This document shows, in pieces, positions 50,184 to 62,950 of a stretch of 64,000 nt of DNA. Each line of letters starts with the position of its first letter. The stretch's first letter is position 1. Origin of the DNA: Prosapia bicincta. Its lineage: Eukaryota; Arthropoda; Insecta; Hemiptera; Cercopidae. Under the pieces are notes generated by a model, which was given only the letters and a program-made list of their open reading frames with translations, searched no databases and had not been told where the DNA came from. The DNA is taken from assembly GCA_036971475.1 (NCBI GenBank), contig JBAIZL010000006.1:12052705-12116704 (forward strand), given 5' to 3'. The position numbers and the translations under genes were made by a program.

Positions 50184-50869
50184 ATAAAATGTAGATATTC
50201 AAATAAAAGAATTATTTAATAATTTTTATTACGCTTACATGTATACACGAGAACATCATTTATATGTAAGAGAAGTGTGAGTAATTAGACTTAATTTTAT
50301 ATTATTAAAATATAAAAATACTAAAAATGTACGTAGAAAGTTATATTATATTAGTATGCAAAACAAACAAACAAGATATTGTTAGTTAAAAAAAATTTTA
50401 AAGTTGTTTTATCTATAGGAATCCAATTATAATTCAAACTCTTTCAAATTACCGATTATCGTTAATTGATATCGATAGACGTGAATATATTGATATATTT
50501 ACATAGAAATAGTAGTCATTGTTAGGTTAGGTTCGCCTCTAGAAGTAAAGATATAAAAGTGTTGCCGCCGCATCTCTATACTAAATTAAGAGGGCGGTTA
50601 GAGAGAGGGTGCACTGATTGTGAGTGACGTTAACGCGGATTAGCAATAAGTATCTAGTCACCAAACCATCCATAAAGGGTTTTCTGGTTTCACTAAGGAT
50701 TTCTTTATTTGCTAACATGCATAAAATACGGTAAAGGTTTAGATAATGTTCGGAATGGTAAAGAATACACATTTACATTTTGTACTCATTCTATAATGTT
50801 TACATTGTATAGTTGGATGCTTAGTTTGATAAAACTTTTAACTATAACAAGAGTTGGATATTTGGGCTA
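50181..50869. other. No supported gene
   Basis: A less AT-rich patch at 50520-50660 includes two small open frames (34 codons plus strand, 63 codons minus strand) with no recognised domain. Confidence 0.35.
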
Positions 50870-51265
50870 TTAAATTTCTTCTATTAGCTCAAACTTTCCG
50901 GATAAATATCTTGTACAAATTGTCAATCGTTAATAAAATACGTTTTTACGCTGCCAATCGAGTTGAAATACATTCCTTTCAACCTATATTGGATGAAAAT
51001 TAATGGTAATTTTGTTTTTTCAAATATTTATTCAATAATTAAATTATAAAATATGTGGGATCTAGCCTGATTCGAACTGACAATCTTTATATTCGATGTC
51101 TAGTGCAACTTTCCACTGCGACAACTTTCCATTTGCTAGAAATATTTCTCGAAGATGTATATGATTTTTCCCCCATCTGTTTATCGTCAAAATCTCGATT
51201 GTACAATCTAAGACTGTTACCATAGTTACAAAATAATGTAAATAGTACTTTAAGGTAGTTAAAAT
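50870..51265 (-). repeat. SINE-like repeat with tRNA-like segment, copy C
   Basis: The clearest copy. On the minus strand from ~51124 to ~51058 it reads like a tRNA gene: A-box-like 'TCGCAGTGGAAAGTTGCAC', 'TAGACATCGAATATAAAGAT', then B-box-like 'GTTCGAATC'. These are internal RNA polymerase III promoter elements of tRNA-derived SINEs. About 130 bases conserved in all three copies lie on the 5' side of the tRNA-like part, so the tRNA region is not the head of the element as usual. No poly(A) or simple-repeat tail was clearly found. Confidence 0.6.
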
Positions 51266-52173
51266 ACAATTGTTCATTACTTTGTTTTAACACTTGTTTT
51301 GAAGTTATAAAAAGAACACGTATAATATATTGAATAACGTTATGCACATTATTCATTTATAAATACGCTTTGAGATAGTGTTATAGTTATATTATACAAA
51401 ATATATTATACTTGGTACTAACTCGCCATCTATGTGTTTTCGTGAAGGACGATGGAAGGAAAAGTCGATATATAAAGTAACTGTTGTAGCCATATATATA
51501 TCTGCAATATTTTTATATAGAATATGCCACCGTGAATAAGGTACTGTCACCAGCTCACGATAAGATCCCTGGTATAGAAATGAGTTTCGCTCGGTTTTCA
51601 GTTCTGCGCATGCACAGCGGCGCAGTAGATTTGTAGTAGCTATATTTTACTACGTAATATAAGAATGTACAGGTAGGTAAAACTACTACTTTTATTGAGA
51701 AATAGTGCACAAAATAAATTATATATGATCCTGTTCCTGCATTGTAATTTTCAATAAATGTAACGATTTGTGTTAGAAATGTTTTTGGGAAAGACCTTAT
51801 CATTTTGACCTATCTTGGGGCAAGGCTCTTCTCGTGCGCCGGCTACACTATTTCAATTACACTTGATTCCGGGTATGCATGGTGTATATTTTTTATAACA
51901 ATTACAACATTTTAACACTATTAGCTAATTTTTATTGACAGTTTGATGAGATATACTAGTAGTAGCCAAGCACTGTTGAAGGGACACTGTGGTAGAAACT
52001 AGTCTCTCTTTTAATAAATTATAGTATTTGTTTTATTAAACTAATACGTAGTTAGATTTAGAGTAGAGGGTTTTATTTTCTACGGTTGTGAATTGTTCTC
52101 ACTAGATAAGCTCTTAACTTAAGGAATAGATTCATATTGGAACCTTCGTGCACAATGCGGTCCATAACTGTGT
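51266..52173. other. Intergenic, possible upstream region of the 52.2-kb gene candidate
   Basis: No supported frame. Sequence is less AT-rich from about 51500 on. Immediately before the candidate gene, 'TTGTCATTACAG' at about 52197-52208 could be a 3' splice site. Confidence 0.35.
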
Positions 52174-52221
52174 ATGGTGAGGAGAGTGTCGCATAGTTGT
52201 CATTACAGTAGACGTGGAATA

Positions 52222-52572
52222 ATGGACCAGTGTATACATTTGTTTGTTGTTGAAATATATTTGGCGATTCTAGTGTTGTCACAGAGCATCGCATCGGCTT
52301 CATGGGCGTCAAGCCATAGTTTTAATGTTGCCAAGTTACATGATCGCCTATGCATGTCTCATAAATACACTGTGTGTGTGGGAGTAGGATCTGGAAAAGA
52401 GGATATTCAACATCTAGATAACTGTAGCTTCTGTAATTTAAAACGACAGCGTGATTCCATATTCTTAAACGCAGTAACTGTGAATGACAAATGGTGCAAA
52501 GCTTTGGAAGCCGTCAAACTGCCTGCCTTATTTACCTCGTGTACAATAATCAAAACACGTAAGGTGGAGTAA
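52222..52572 (+). CDS. Candidate small secreted protein with six cysteines, unknown function
   Basis: A 116-codon frame from ATG 52222 to TAA-type stop at 52570-52572. An in-frame ATG 16 codons upstream (52174) exists, but 52222 has A at -3 and G at +4 and gives a convincing signal peptide: 'CIHLFVVEIYLAILVLSQS' followed by 'IASASWA' as a likely cleavage region. The predicted mature part (~86 residues) has six Cys (residues 44, 52, 68, 71, 92, 107; spacing 7-15-2-20-14) and blocks such as 'NDKWCKALEAVKLPALF'. Cysteine and codon composition differ from the AT-rich surroundings. A possible acceptor 'CATTACAG' ends ~13 bases upstream. 'AATAAA' follows ~145 bases after the stop, inside an A-run, so a retrocopy is also possible. 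I recognise no family. Confidence 0.5.
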   Translation: MDQCIHLFVVEIYLAILVLSQSIASASWASSHSFNVAKLHDRLCMSHKYTVCVGVGSGKEDIQHLDNCSFCNLKRQRDSIFLNAVTVNDKWCKALEAVKLPALFTSCTIIKTRKVE

Positions 52573-52890
52573 TGTAAACAGTTTTTTCTCGAGCAATGCG
52601 AAATAATGTTGCATAAAGATTTCAAGATCCATGACATGAAATTATTGTACATAGCTCTAAAAGTAAACTAATTAGAAATATGTATATGCAACCCGAGAAG
52701 TAAATATTAAAAAAAAAATAAACAGAAAATATTTTTGCCCGTAATTTTTTTTACCGATTATGTGACGAACTGATTTTAGCGTCGGGGGTAATTTAAATCT
52801 AAACTATTCACAAACCCAACAAAGCACTATGAAAATAAAAAGAAGGTATAAGGTATAAATAATATTCTAGCTGGCTTGTGAGTGAAAGTT
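52573..52890. other. Possible 3' UTR then AT-rich spacer
   Basis: An A-run with AATAAA at about 52710-52720 is a candidate polyadenylation region for the preceding frame. Nothing else seen. Confidence 0.35.
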
Positions 52891-52944
52891 ATAATTAAAG
52901 AATAAAAATATGGTACAACTCATAAATATAAAAATTATTATTTC

Positions 52945-52986
52945 ATACGCGTTTCAACGACTAATTTGTCGTCGTTCTCAGTGAAG
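52945..52986 (-). ncRNA. Hammerhead-like motif, left arm
   Basis: Minus strand: CTGAGAA (52981-52975; one core change), hairpin AACGAC/GTCGTT with a 9-base loop, GAAAC (52955-52951), palindrome ACGCGT, then A. Flanking TTCA/TGAA can form stem I. Confidence 0.55.
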
Positions 52987-53071
52987 ATACCCAAATCAAA
53001 TTAACTAAAATAAATATTAATTTCAAAAATAGGTTATGTTTAATATTTTTTTAGTTAATTTGATTTGTGTA

Positions 53072-53117
53072 TCTTCACTGAGGATGACGACAAATTAGAC
53101 TTGAAACGTGTATGAGG
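53072..53117 (+). ncRNA. Hammerhead-like motif, right arm
   Basis: CTGAGGA 53078-53084, T, GACGAC, a loop, GAAAC 53103-53107, then ACGTGT. The core is complete here, but the 3' side of stem II is damaged; the left arm has the opposite pattern. Flanking TTCA/TGAG can pair. Confidence 0.55.
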
Positions 53118-53168
53118 TAAAACTTTTTATATTTGTGAGTTGTACCATATTTTTATTCTTCAATTATA

Positions 53169-55526
53169 GGGAATAAGGTATTTAATTGCTTAGTATATGC
53201 TTAGTAACTGGAAATATTTAAATTATTGAATTGCTGATAAAAATGTGAAACCCAACTGTGTCTCTTGAATAATGAATACAAGCTGTATCACCTTTCACAT
53301 AATTTAATCTTTAAATGAAATAATAAGATTTATATTTTTCTTTGTTTCTTCTAAAACGTTTCGTCTAATCTACGTTGATAAAATAACGTACTTTGTACGT
53401 GATAATTATTAAAAATTGAGATGCAAACAATAATAAAATTACATCTAAATTGAACAAACGCAGATTATTCCCTATTCCTACATTATAAATCATCACAGTA
53501 ATAATATCTTTTGAAAAATGCCCCGAAAAAACTCCGTTTACCCTTGAAGCCAAATAGTAACGAAAAACCTATTGAGGTAGGGGTTGCTGTAAAGATTGAA
53601 AATAACATCTTAGTATCTGCTGCGTTGGTGTATCTTTACTGTAACACAGACAGTAACTGTTAATAGAATTAACATCTCATATCAAAAATCTAATCGTTCT
53701 AAAGTATAACTTTGAAAATAAAAGCAATAATTTCTTAATGAATATCTTGTTTATAATGAGAAAATAAATATAACCTGACATATTTTAGAGTGGATAAAAT
53801 ATATAAATATATAGAAATGGGTAAAAGAATTTAATTTAATATATTTATTAAAGAATTGTCCCTATATACTTGACTAAGACGTGTTTCCACATAAAGACTA
53901 GACATACAAATTTACTGTCCTTCGTGTCTCTTTTTTATTTTTGTATAATTTTGTATATTTATTATATTTGTATAAAATAAAATATACCTCACTCGTATGC
54001 GTCGTTACGTGAACCTGAATCTTAATCTGCACAGAACTTTCTTCATTTTACTGTTAGTTTTAAAGTCTTCTGCATATTTATTTTATAATTTCTAAAAATA
54101 ACAGTTGAAATATATTTTAAATTATATCCAGAGTTAGTTTTTTTCATTGCCAATATACGATGAATAATAAGAAGGGACAACATAAGAATAAATGAGACAT
54201 AAATGTAAAATTAATAATAAAAGGAAAAAAGGAAAATGCAAAACGTTTAAGCTTTTTATATATATAGAAAAATATTAAAAATGCTTATCAACAACGTAAA
54301 TACTTACGAGAAATATGGTGAATAAGGTAATATTCGTTTGTTTAAAAAGATAATGACATATTTATTTATTTATGTTGGTATTAGGTCAAGTAAATCATGA
54401 CAAATGACGGGTTATTTTACCAAGTTTGCCTAAATAAAAGTATACTTTGCGCATGAGTTAAATTGTTTCTTTTATAAAATTTATCTAAAGAGCAAAAAGT
54501 AAGGTTCCACAGGGAAAGTTTCTTTGGAACTTCGTGTACGTTTAACTTGAATGGCAGAACACATAAGAAATCACCTGAATGTAGATTAATAATGACAGTC
54601 GTGGCGCTGTTCCAGGCTCTATTGTAGAGCTACAACTACTTCTAGAGTAAAGTTGTCAAAGAGATCAAAGTACAGACATTTTCAAAAGTCGTTCCAGTAT
54701 TAGGAGCATGTGAAATAACTTCTTCGTAATCAATAACCATCAGGAAAAAATGTTTTAGGCTGAAAATGAATAAAACAAAAGTATGTTTTTCCATATATTG
54801 GTAGTTTTTCATGAAAAACAATAGGCACTATTTTTTTCTCAAGACACATATGTATTAATTGTGTTCTAATCATATTGGACCATTTTACAAATTTCACATT
54901 GAAGCTAATTTGGTATAATTAAAATGTGAAATGATACGTAATTTTAATAATTGTATTTAATCATACAAATAGATTTTATAATTACATTGTAATATAAAGA
55001 GCAATGGTTTTGCCTATAGCAACCAATTAATATGTATGAAACTAGGTAAGAATAGTATAAGTGTAAAAATGAACTATAATTTCATTAAATTCAATTCCAT
55101 AACTGTAATGGATACAAATTTAAAACTTGTACTTTTAAATGAACTGATATACAGTTGTTGAGTGGTTTTAAATAAAAATGATATATTCCATTTATCAGCC
55201 TATTTTCTTCTAAATAAGTCAAGTTTCACTACTGTATCACCCTAATATGGTATTCAAACCAACGTTTCTCTAATAGAACCAGTGACCCTGAAAAAGGGAT
55301 AAGGGCTTATAGGTGGTCAATTGGTTTCATTAAAAGTTCAGTAGTTGGCTGTCGTAAGAGATATTTTCTTAGGGATTCATGTTTCGAACCAGAGTTTGAA
55401 CTCGAGAAATGGATCATTACTTTCCGGAGAAGTCGTGGTTTTACATTAGAGTGTAGGAAGTAGTAGATGAGCTATCCAGAGGTAAGTAGAGATAATTGTA
55501 AGATGTGAAGGTAGAAAGTCCCGTAA

Positions 55527-55532
<6 letters not shown>
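53169..55532. other. AT-rich DNA, no gene seen
   Basis: A minus frame at 53365-53553 has no domain. Nothing else supported. Confidence 0.45.

Positions 55533-55566
<34 letters not shown>
55533..55566. repeat. (CA)n tract, left flank of solo-LTR copy 2
   Basis: About 34 bases of CA, directly abutting the element end TGCAACG. Confidence 0.95.
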
Positions 55567-55570
<4 letters not shown>

Positions 55571-57529
55571 ACGTCCCTACTTTGATTTATTGATATCCGT
55601 TTCTTGCAGAATACAAAAATTTTGTTGTTTAAAAACCTTATTTATAAACAAACCAAACATCTGCCCATCACCCCGCTTGTTAAACCGTGCTAAAATCTCT
55701 GAGTTACGTGTATATTTCAAGCTCATAGGGCCAGACCAAAAACAAGCCTATTCCCGCTGACTACAATTTAAAATAAGTATAAACTCCCTAAAATTGGTTT
55801 ATCAATTATGTATGGTCTAGATATAGTCACACATGTCATTTCAATAGTCAGCTGGAAAGAAACACATTTAAAATAATACACAAAATATTCACAGAGTCTT
55901 ATCACCTGAAGATGATCTGCAGAGACAGCAAGGGAACGTGCAAAATATGATCGTGTTTAAATTACCTATTTTAAAAGGCTCCTGTGTCCTTTTAAACACA
56001 ATCTGCCAGTAGATAAATCTCAGGACTTTAATACAAAAAACCAACTAATCTGTAGGCTAGCTCAATGAAGTTAGTTGAGAGAAACTCTTTAAAAACATTA
56101 GGTTTTAACTTTTATCATTTAATGAAATTTAATTAAACTTGTTTAATGATTTAATAATCATTTTCATATTAGTTGGAAAAAGCTAAACAGTTTTTATTTA
56201 TTATTCGACACAGGATGAAATGCAAATACTGTTGATTTTTATAACATATTTAATTTTATTTATTTAAATAAAAAAGAAAATTTATCCTTTCAAATAAAAC
56301 ACAATTATATTGATAAAATAATTCACTAAATAACTTGTTGTTTTCCATATTTTAAAATCTTATAATTTCCATATATATCAATTACATTTACCTAAACATA
56401 CAATTATTTCTGAAATTAGACATATTACAAATTTATATTCTATATTAAATTGGTAAATTCATATTTATGATACATAATTTTTAAATTTATAATATTTAAA
56501 AAAATCTTATTTCCTTGAAAATAAATGGCTCATGGCCAAAAACCCTTTGTAAGTTTAATATTTATCATTTGAAATATTCTGATCACTTAAATTCATTTTA
56601 TTAAGCATAAAATTTATTTAATTTTTATAAAGAGTGAATTCGTTGTTTAAGCTTGAATATTTGTTTGAATTTAATAAAATTAACTGACTAAATTTGACGT
56701 AATTGGTATCGAATAGAGAAAATGACTTTCCAAAGATGTTGCTGCCTGTCCTAGAGTCCCTCGTCTGGATTCCCTGGTCCTTGGACATCGGAAGTCGCCA
56801 TTTCTGGTTCGTCGGTGGTGGTTTTTCTCCATTCCCGCGTCCTGGAGGCTGAGCCTGGAGCCTTCATCCCTTGGTAGTCCTAGACGTCGGAAGCGTTGAG
56901 GTTTGGTCCATCTGGCCTGATGGCGGTCCTATCCGCGGTCCAGCATAGCGTTCCGCGGCACCTCGTATTAAGAATGTATTTCAGACTGTCTCTAAGGTCT
57001 TAGAGACCTAGTATATATAGCGGTGAATTTAACCTACCTCACCCCGCTTGCAATACTTGCTATCTTTGGATTTATTCCTTGTACAGGCAAGTCGGGCAAC
57101 GAATCTGTTTTAGCTTGCAGAGTTTGATTATCATTTTTGGATCACTGAAAAATGTCTATTTTATTAAAACTGCTGTAACTTTTTTTGTTTTTTAAGTTTT
57201 CAAATTTTGTTTTCACTAATGTTTATTCTGGCTTATTCTGGTTCTTTTAAAATGTCGATGAAAGTTCTACGTGGTTTGGTTCTTAAGATAGCTTTTTTAA
57301 GCACTTAGATAATTTTCTCACTCCCGATGGTCAAATTTAGCTAGTTATTAAAACTTTATTTTCTAATACCTTTTAATTTAGCTTAATTATTCTATTTATA
57401 GTTTTATTTACTACTTCACTCTTTATTATTCTTATAACTCCAAACTTGAAAAATTTAAAAATCAACTTTATTACTTAAAAAGAGGAAATTATTTATTTCC
57501 TATTTGTCACGGAAAGTCATACCGTTACA
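55567..57529 (-). mobile_element. Solo-LTR-like element, copy 2
   Basis: 1963 bp, the reverse complement of the 15170-17143 element. On the minus strand it starts TGTAACGGTATGAC (57529) and ends GGGACGTTGCA (55567). Both ends lie directly in (CA)n, so the target was a CA microsatellite and a short CA-type target duplication cannot be told from the repeat. The GC-rich block is at about 56730-57110. Confidence 0.75.

Positions 57530-57573
<44 letters not shown>
57530..57573. repeat. (CA)n(TA)n, right flank of solo-LTR copy 2
   Basis: CA to 57554, then TA to 57573. Followed after ~8 bases by a PLE terminus. Confidence 0.95.
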
Positions 57574-57574
<1 letters not shown>

Positions 57575-57579
57575 AATAT

Positions 57580-57635
57580 TTTGAATAAATATATTCATTA
57601 AAAGTATTCTTGTGTTTGAAATATTTTAAATTTAT

Positions 57636-57638
<3 letters not shown>
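57580..57638 (+). mobile_element. Solo PLE 3' terminus next to TA repeats
   Basis: 'GAATAAATATATTCATTAAA' and 'TTCTTGTGTTTGAAATATT' match the end of the 35-38 kb PLE almost exactly, then run into TA at 57639. Only about 59 bases are present, and TA repeats lie on both sides. Confidence 0.75.

Positions 57639-57671
<33 letters not shown>
57639..57671. repeat. (TA)n after PLE terminus
   Basis: About 33 bases of TA. Confidence 0.93.
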
Positions 57672-57673
<2 letters not shown>

Positions 57674-60600
57674 GTATAGTTTTTCAAAAAAATTTATACA
57701 CAAATAAGTATAAAAATTATTGGATATTCTTTTCTTGTGTTTAATGGCTTATTAAGTGGTGGCTTTATATAATATGTTCGTTATTCTCGATTATTGTAAT
57801 GATGTTTTCAATATGATTTTAAACAAATTAAATTACCACTTAATGTAATATAATATTTGTCCTGTTTTACTCTCGAATTTACCCCCTGAGCCTAACAATG
57901 TGATTACGAATATTAAAAAAAAATTGTTATACTCATATTTACGTTACAGCAAGCGATAACAATATAAACCCTGAATTACTTTGATAACTTAAATGTTACT
58001 TTATATTTCAATATATATTTAAAATATCTGGTAAAAAAAGAATTCATAACAGTTTATATATTGTTTCATAATGGATATAGTGTGCTTGTGCTACATTAGT
58101 TTAAATACTGGATCACAATTTGTTTGAGATGATTTATTTTTAATTTTTCGAAATATTTTGTGTAATACTTCCTTTATTTTAAACTAAGATATGTTTTTTG
58201 TTTTTTTAATATTATTATTTATTCAGATTTATACGTTGTAAGCAAAGGTATTGAGGAAAACGAAGATATTTAATCAGTAGAATAATAATTATGATATATA
58301 TGCAGATAACTTTCACTAATCCGGATATTGCCGGATGACTAAAAGTTCTAATATAAACACAATACACATTGAACAATATTTTTTGTGTATTGCTCTTAAA
58401 TAGAGAATACGTAAGAAAATTGTCCTATATTTGTCAAGATATGATAAAATAAGAATAAATATACTGGTCTGTACTTTATAATGTAAGGTTACCTTACCTT
58501 TATCGGAAATAAACAAAAATTTTACTATGGCTCCCTCCGTTTACATTGCAAGGACATTGTTCACTGACACTTAAGTAACAATCATTATACATAGCTACTG
58601 CAACAACCTACGGCTCAAAATAATTTGTATATCACGAACTACATAACTAGAGCCGGGGCGGCGTAAAGGCCAAACAGTCTCTGACATCAACATACATTGA
58701 AAATATACAAGTTAAGTTTACATATTGATTATGTTTACATCTTCATTCATAGACGAAGTCAACAGATTACTGGATGGGCCAGATATGTGAAGGGCAGATT
58801 TTTAGAGAGTTTACTGTAAATATTTCCTAGTGTATATATATATTTACACATATACTATTGTATATAAAATAGTAATTCTGCATTCTGTATTTCGGCTCAG
58901 GTTCTAACAGCAAACAAAAATAATTATATTGTTAATAGTGTTGTTAGTGATACTCGCAAGTTACGAGATTCGGAGCTTGAAGTTACATTATATTTACTAA
59001 CGTCACCAATGCCCAGCTCTTCAGGAGATGTAGCCTGTAAATTTAAAAAAATGACGATTTAGTATTAAAAGGTAAAAGCTTTATAATAGAGATTTCTTTT
59101 ATTTATTTACTTTTCGAGCGCGGGGCTTACGCTCTATTTGCTCTGGCAAGGAGCCATGTTTTTAATAGCTTGTTCCAATTGTGTCGTTATCCGATATCCA
59201 AACAAAATATGGTAATTTATGATGCAGTATTTTCAGTGTTATTTTACCTCAATTTTCTAATAAACTTGAATAATTTCTAAAATCGGAATATATTTAGATA
59301 TACAATCAGGCACATAATACACAGATACACATACACACACATACAGAGACGGTGCCAGCACCAGGCGCCACTCACCACCTAACTCTCGAAGATTTAACCT
59401 CTGGGCTTTTGTTCCAGGAGAATGAGTTCGTTTAAAGTATTTCGAATTTACAACTATGTTTTGGGATTTTTTAAGAAATTTGTTTACTTAAATAAACTTT
59501 TTACTCAATTTGCAGTAGTAAGAAACAATTTTTTTTATTTCTAAATACCCAATATTATGATAACAGCATAGTTTTCAATACACACAATCTGAAGCCCTTG
59601 ATATAAATTTATAATGTTATCGGCGTTATATTTTTACTAAAAGGTTAAATTTCTCTGCAAATCCATCCCCACTTTATCTAATCCTCTTGGACAACATTAT
59701 AACCACTTAATCGCAAATTGAACATAATTGAACAATTTAAAATGCCCATGTAATCTGTTAGAAAAATGTACATAATTTATTATATACCAATAAAACAAAC
59801 ATAAATTTGAATCCCTCAACCGTATTGTCAAAACACAAACTTTCCCATTGAAAATAGAATATTTAAAAATCGAAATTAACTCAAAATCATACATATATAA
59901 ATCGAAAGTGCATTTATAAAGAGAAACCTATTTAAAAATCAAAATTACTTAGATTCACCCAAATAAAAATTTCAAGTAAAACAGGAAACCATATAATTCA
60001 GAACTGCACTTACACATAAAAATAAACATAAATTCAAATCAAACCTATTTAAAAAATCAAACATATTTAACAAATAAATAGCACCCTAATTTTACCATAA
60101 AAAATTATAATAAAACATAAAATCTTTATTATTTATGATTGAATAAATTAAAATCATCATAAATCATAACAAAGAATATTATTCAGAAAAATCATAATTT
60201 CTGTTAAAATCACCCAAATTAGATATAATCAGAAAATCCCACACCAAAATTAAATTCTGAAAATAAGCTCACTTACTGTCCGTAACATAAGTTTGGAGAC
60301 TCGAGTTTGGGGATTCATAAAATCTAAGCTATACTATAAATGAATACGTAATTAAAAAAAAAACAACCATACTTTTCTGCAATGATTGGTATAGTTTTAA
60401 AAGATATTCACTTTCACATTCATTTTTATATAAAAGCTTAACCAGAAATAGTCACTGTTTATGTAGTCTTTAAAATGAAACTCTTATTTTAAAAATTCAA
60501 AATTAATAAATCTGGTATCCGAATCGTCTAATATTTCATTATGATATTGAGAAGATCTTGTAAACATAATATGTTTGCTTCAGAATGTATTATTTCATTA

Positions 60601-61285
60601 GAAACTTGTTTATAGCATTTTCTGTTAAGCAACGTTTTTTTAGAACCAATTATCGGATAGCATTAATCAATATACCGTGGGAATTGTTTAATTTTTTATA
60701 TTCTGTTGCACATGTTATTATTAGTTACAGTTAGGTATTATATTTATAGCGAATTTTATTAGATAGCAATCTGATGTGAGTTCAGGCGTGAACGCCATTG
60801 GCAATGAGATTCATTCTCAGCCGCGGAGTTTTCAAATCGTGCAGCCAGCTGCCAACGCCAATCTTATACTGGATAAGATTAGATTTGAGACAACATTTAA
60901 GTTTTATACAGCTCTTACTGTTTCTGTCCAGTTGCAGATAGCTGTCAAATTTTTAAAAGTATTTACATGTATGTTAGTAGCACGTCTAGTGAATCAAAGT
61001 AAAATCAAGAATCTAATCATTGCTTTTTAGTTGTTGTTAAATCCATAAATCTTTATTTAATTGTAATCTGTTTAAAACAGATCTGGCGCCTAACATAAAG
61101 TAAAAGAAAGATATATTTAAAAATAATAATAACTAAATTAAATTGAAATTTTTAAATTCTATTTCTTAACATAAAAGAAGCGTAAGAGAGAGGTCATTTT
61201 ATGTTATAGTGTATATATATACACTATAGTGTATTAATAAAGAGCTAAGTCAAAATACAAATACAAGAATTATAATCGAATTTAC
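57672..61285. other. AT-rich DNA, no supported gene
   Basis: Frames at 58316-58516 and 59697-59894 (minus) and 60776-61030 (plus, GTG start) have no recognised domain. The last lies in a somewhat less AT-rich patch (60770-60870). From ~59880 to 60240 the plus strand is strikingly A/C-rich and G-poor without clear repeats. Confidence 0.4.
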
Positions 61286-61328
61286 AATTCAAAGCTTTTC
61301 GTTGGTTGACATTACCAACATCATCAGG

Positions 61329-61333
<5 letters not shown>
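61286..61333 (-). ncRNA. Hammerhead-like motif in minus-strand PLE tail
   Basis: Minus strand: CTGATGA (61327-61321), T, hairpin GTTGGT/ACCAAC, GAAA (61300-61297), palindrome AAGCTT; flanking ATTC/GAAT pair as stem I. The tail continues on the minus strand to about 61250 ('TTCTTGTATTTGTATTTTG'). Confidence 0.65.

Positions 61334-61395
<62 letters not shown>
61333..61395. repeat. (TA)n between two divergent PLE tails
   Basis: About 62 bases of TA. A minus-strand tail lies to its left and a plus-strand tail to its right. Confidence 0.95.
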
Positions 61396-62720
<1,325 letters not shown>

Positions 62721-62950
62721 GCTAATGAAAGGGTTTTCATTCAAAGTGACATAGTGGTAATACGAAAGAGTTTCCATTAAAATTATTGTAGTAATAATAA
62801 GAAGGGGTTTAAATTTAAATTTTAATGGTAATAACAAGAAGGGGTTCCAATTAATTTTTTTATAAGTAATATTACGAAAGGGCCTTTATTGAAGTTATTC
62901 AAGTAATAATAAAATTGGTTTCCATTATTAAAGTTACTTTAGTAATACTT
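62721..62950. repeat. Degenerate ~37-bp minisatellite, 6-7 copies
   Basis: A unit of the form 'TAATAATAAGAAGGGGTTTC', 'CATTAAAATTATT', 'TAG' recurs with starts near 62722, 62758, 62792, 62829, 62867, 62904 and 62943 (period 34-39). The copies are diverged but the 'GAAAGGG/GAAGGGG' core is easy to follow. Confidence 0.75.

Larger units (their letters stand above)
52891..53168. mobile_element. Inverted pair of PLE-type 3' tails
   Basis: Arms 52891-~53005 and ~53050-53168 are reverse complements, from 'ATAATTAAAGAATAAAAAT' on the left to its complement on the right. Each arm carries a hammerhead-like motif near the centre and a tail pointing outward. A ~45-base AT-rich spacer separates them. 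The two arms have diverged at several positions. No TA tract flanks this pair, unlike the one at 28.7 kb. Confidence 0.75.

Noticed and set aside
50521..50532. Telomere-like GGTTAGGTTAGG
   Set aside because: Only two units of the arthropod TTAGG-type repeat; too short to be a telomeric relic.
50581..50772. Minus-strand 63-codon frame and plus-strand 34-codon frame near 50530-50640
   Set aside because: No domain; the modestly higher GC is not enough to call a gene.
52073..52652. Minus-strand frames at 52073-52312 and 52407-52652 overlapping the secreted protein candidate
   Set aside because: The plus-strand frame has a signal peptide, a start context and an ordered Cys pattern; the minus frames have none.
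60776..61030. 84-codon frame starting at GTG
   Set aside because: No ATG in good context, no domain, no splice signals recognised.
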